Below, piece by piece: positions 62,925-64,000 of a stretch of DNA of 64,000 nucleotides (position 1 is its first letter; each line of letters begins with the position of its first letter). This DNA is from Prevotellaceae bacterium (GTDB taxonomy: Bacteria; Bacteroidota; Bacteroidia; Bacteroidales; Bacteroidaceae): the NCBI GenBank assembly GCA_028723525.1, contig JAQYET010000110.1, positions 40,042 to 104,041 on the forward strand. Reading direction: 5' to 3'. Under the pieces are notes generated by a model. That model did not search any database. It had not been told where the DNA came from and saw only the letters and a list, made by a program, of their open reading frames with translations. Both the position numbers and the translations under genes were made by a program.

Positions 62925-64000
62925 AGAGGATGTCATCTGAACTGTGTCAAAGACAAAGACAATAAATTTATCCTGGCTCTGTTTCATAGAGCATAAATAA
63001 TTAGTACAATGACACAAGAAGAGTACACGAAGATGTTGGCTGCGGCCAAAGAGCAGTTCAAGTCCGGTAAGCCCTTGTTTGGGAAAGACGGGGCTTTCCA
63101 TCAAGTATTGGAGGACTTCCTTAACGCCGCCATGGAGGGTGAGATGGAGAGCCATCTTGAGGCAACTAAGCCTGTAAGCGGTAATCGCCGTAATGGCAAG
63201 ATGCACAAGCTTCTCCAAACGGAGTATGGTCCTGTAGATATCGAGACACCTCGTGACCGTGATGGCAGCTTTGACCCCGAAACGGTGAAGAAACGTCAGA
63301 CGTTCCTTGCCGAGGGACTTTCCGACAAGATCATCAGTCTTTACGCCAGTGGTCAGAGCATGCAGCAGATCAGCAACTTCATCGAGGAAAACTATGGCAG
63401 CAGGCTCTCCAAGGAAACCATCAGCAACATCACCGAGAAGGTGTGGGACGAGATTAAGTCCTGGCGCAACCGTCCTCTGGATGCGGTTTATCCCATCGTC
63501 TGGATGGACGCTATCCATTACAAGGTGCGCAACGACAAAGGCTCCGCCGAGTCGCGTGCCATTTATAATGTCATCGGCATTGACAAGAGCGGTCGCAAGG
63601 ACTTACTGGGAATGTATGTATCTCATAGTGAGGGTGCTAACTTCTGGCTCGGTGTCCTGACCGACCTTCAGAACCGTGGCGTGAGGGACATTCTCATTGC
63701 CTGCGTGGACGGCCTTTCGGGCTTTCCCGATGCCATTGGGAGCGTATTACCCGATACGGACGTGCAACTGTGTATCGTCCATCAGATACGCAATTCCCTG
63801 AAGTATGTGGGCAGTAAGAACCAGAAGGATTTTCTCCGGGACCTGAAGCTGGTCTATGCCGCTGACACAAAGGAAAAAGCGGAAACGGAACTCGACCGTC
63901 TGGAGGAGAAGTGGGGCGGACTTTATCCCATCGTCATCAAGTCGTGGAGAGACAAGTGGGAGCTGCTGAGCTGCTATTTTCAATATACCGCGCCCATCCG
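62925..64000 (+). mobile_element. IS256-family insertion sequence, right part beyond the window
   Basis: The element begins between the preceding terminator and the transposase; the GAGGATGTCATCTGAACTGT-like sequence from about 62926 is a likely left end, but the right inverted repeat and target duplication are outside the window, so the boundary is approximate. Confidence 0.75.
63009..64000 (+). CDS. IS256-family transposase, N-terminal 330 residues (window edge)
   Basis: This mutator-type DDE transposase is open to the window end. The N-terminal part has LEDFLNAAMEGEMESHL and RRNGKM, typical of the family. The first two catalytic aspartates are Asp167 (WMDAIHYK) and Asp234 (CVDGLSGFP); the third residue (Glu) is expected past the window. 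The visible frame is intact with no stop, so the element may be active. Confidence 0.93.
   Translation, partial: MTQEEYTKMLAAAKEQFKSGKPLFGKDGAFHQVLEDFLNAAMEGEMESHLEATKPVSGNRRNGKMHKLLQTEYGPVDIETPRDRDGSFDPETVKKRQTFLAEGLSDKIISLYASGQSMQQISNFIEENYGSRLSKETISNITEKVWDEIKSWRNRPLDAVYPIVWMDAIHYKVRNDKGSAESRAIYNVIGIDKSGRKDLLGMYVSHSEGANFWLGVLTDLQNRGVRDILIACVDGLSGFPDAIGSVLPDTDVQLCIVHQIRNSLKYVGSKNQKDFLRDLKLVYAADTKEKAETELDRLEEKWGGLYPIVIKSWRDKWELLSCYFQYTAPI

Noticed and set aside
62913-63518. Minus-strand open frame of 201 codons inside the IS element
   Set aside because: Antisense to the IS256 transposase, whose DDE residues are clear.

Overview
The window is chromosomal DNA from a Bacteroidales bacterium, most likely a member of the Prevotellaceae. 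Three things support this. The promoters have the Bacteroidetes form, a TTTG box about 19-20 bp upstream of a TAnnTTTG box, and many sit directly upstream of genes here. The primary sigma factor is short (290 aa) and lacks a long N-terminal region. The gene neighbourhoods are typical of the group: phoH-purC-menG-aroE-purM-prfA-pyrF, an atpD-first ATP synthase operon, a GldB-like lipoprotein and a maf-kdsC-DUF2520 run. Most of the window is dense housekeeping sequence.

Layout. 1-8.5 kb holds the end of rlmH, an S9 dipeptidyl/tripeptidyl peptidase, a YhcC-type radical SAM protein, the GldB-like lipoprotein, the remnant of an SMR efflux gene, an MBL-fold hydrolase, a VOC protein, a winged-helix protein and an iron alcohol dehydrogenase. 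8.6-15.4 kb is one minus-strand operon mixing purine, pyrimidine, shikimate and menaquinone enzymes with RF1 and PhoH. 15.8-20 kb holds tRNA-Ser, yigZ, DUF1015 and the serine genes serA and serC. 20-23.8 kb has a DbpA-like RNA helicase and, divergently, a FolK-like protein, an M64 peptidase and a TPR protein. 24-28 kb is a minus-strand group (cupin, DUF438/hemerythrin protein, YecH-like protein, broken DUF488 gene, VOC protein, GH53 galactanase) behind a promoter that carries a palindromic operator. 28-38.7 kb has ppdK, an amidophosphoribosyltransferase paralogue without its nucleophilic cysteine, comEC, menI-menF-menD and a ZIP transporter. 38.7-51.8 kb holds rpoD, rpsA, the complete ATP synthase operon, pfkA and an NhaD-type antiporter. 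51.8-57 kb is a small surface-polysaccharide locus of two divergent gene pairs, followed by maf, kdsC, a DUF2520 protein and a nitroreductase. 59.5-59.75 kb holds tRNA-Thr and the SRP RNA.

The right end, 59.75-64 kb, is different. It is visibly more A/T-rich. It contains a consensus promoter, a long and strongly foldable leader, a small three-repeat protein, a DUF262-DUF1524 (GmrSD-like) protein, a YqhA-family membrane protein, a strong terminator and an IS256-family element cut by the window end. This looks like an accessory, possibly defence-related, insertion.

The most notable non-coding signal is a repeat family seen at three intergenic places (15.66, 34.42 and 54.51 kb). Each copy is a run of 3-4 near-palindromic 15-bp units (AAAATCGGCGATTTT-like) set exactly 22 bp centre to centre. 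At 54.5 kb the run also forms a 73-nt near-perfect palindrome between two divergent glycosyltransferase operons.

All function calls come from reading motifs and context. No database search was run.
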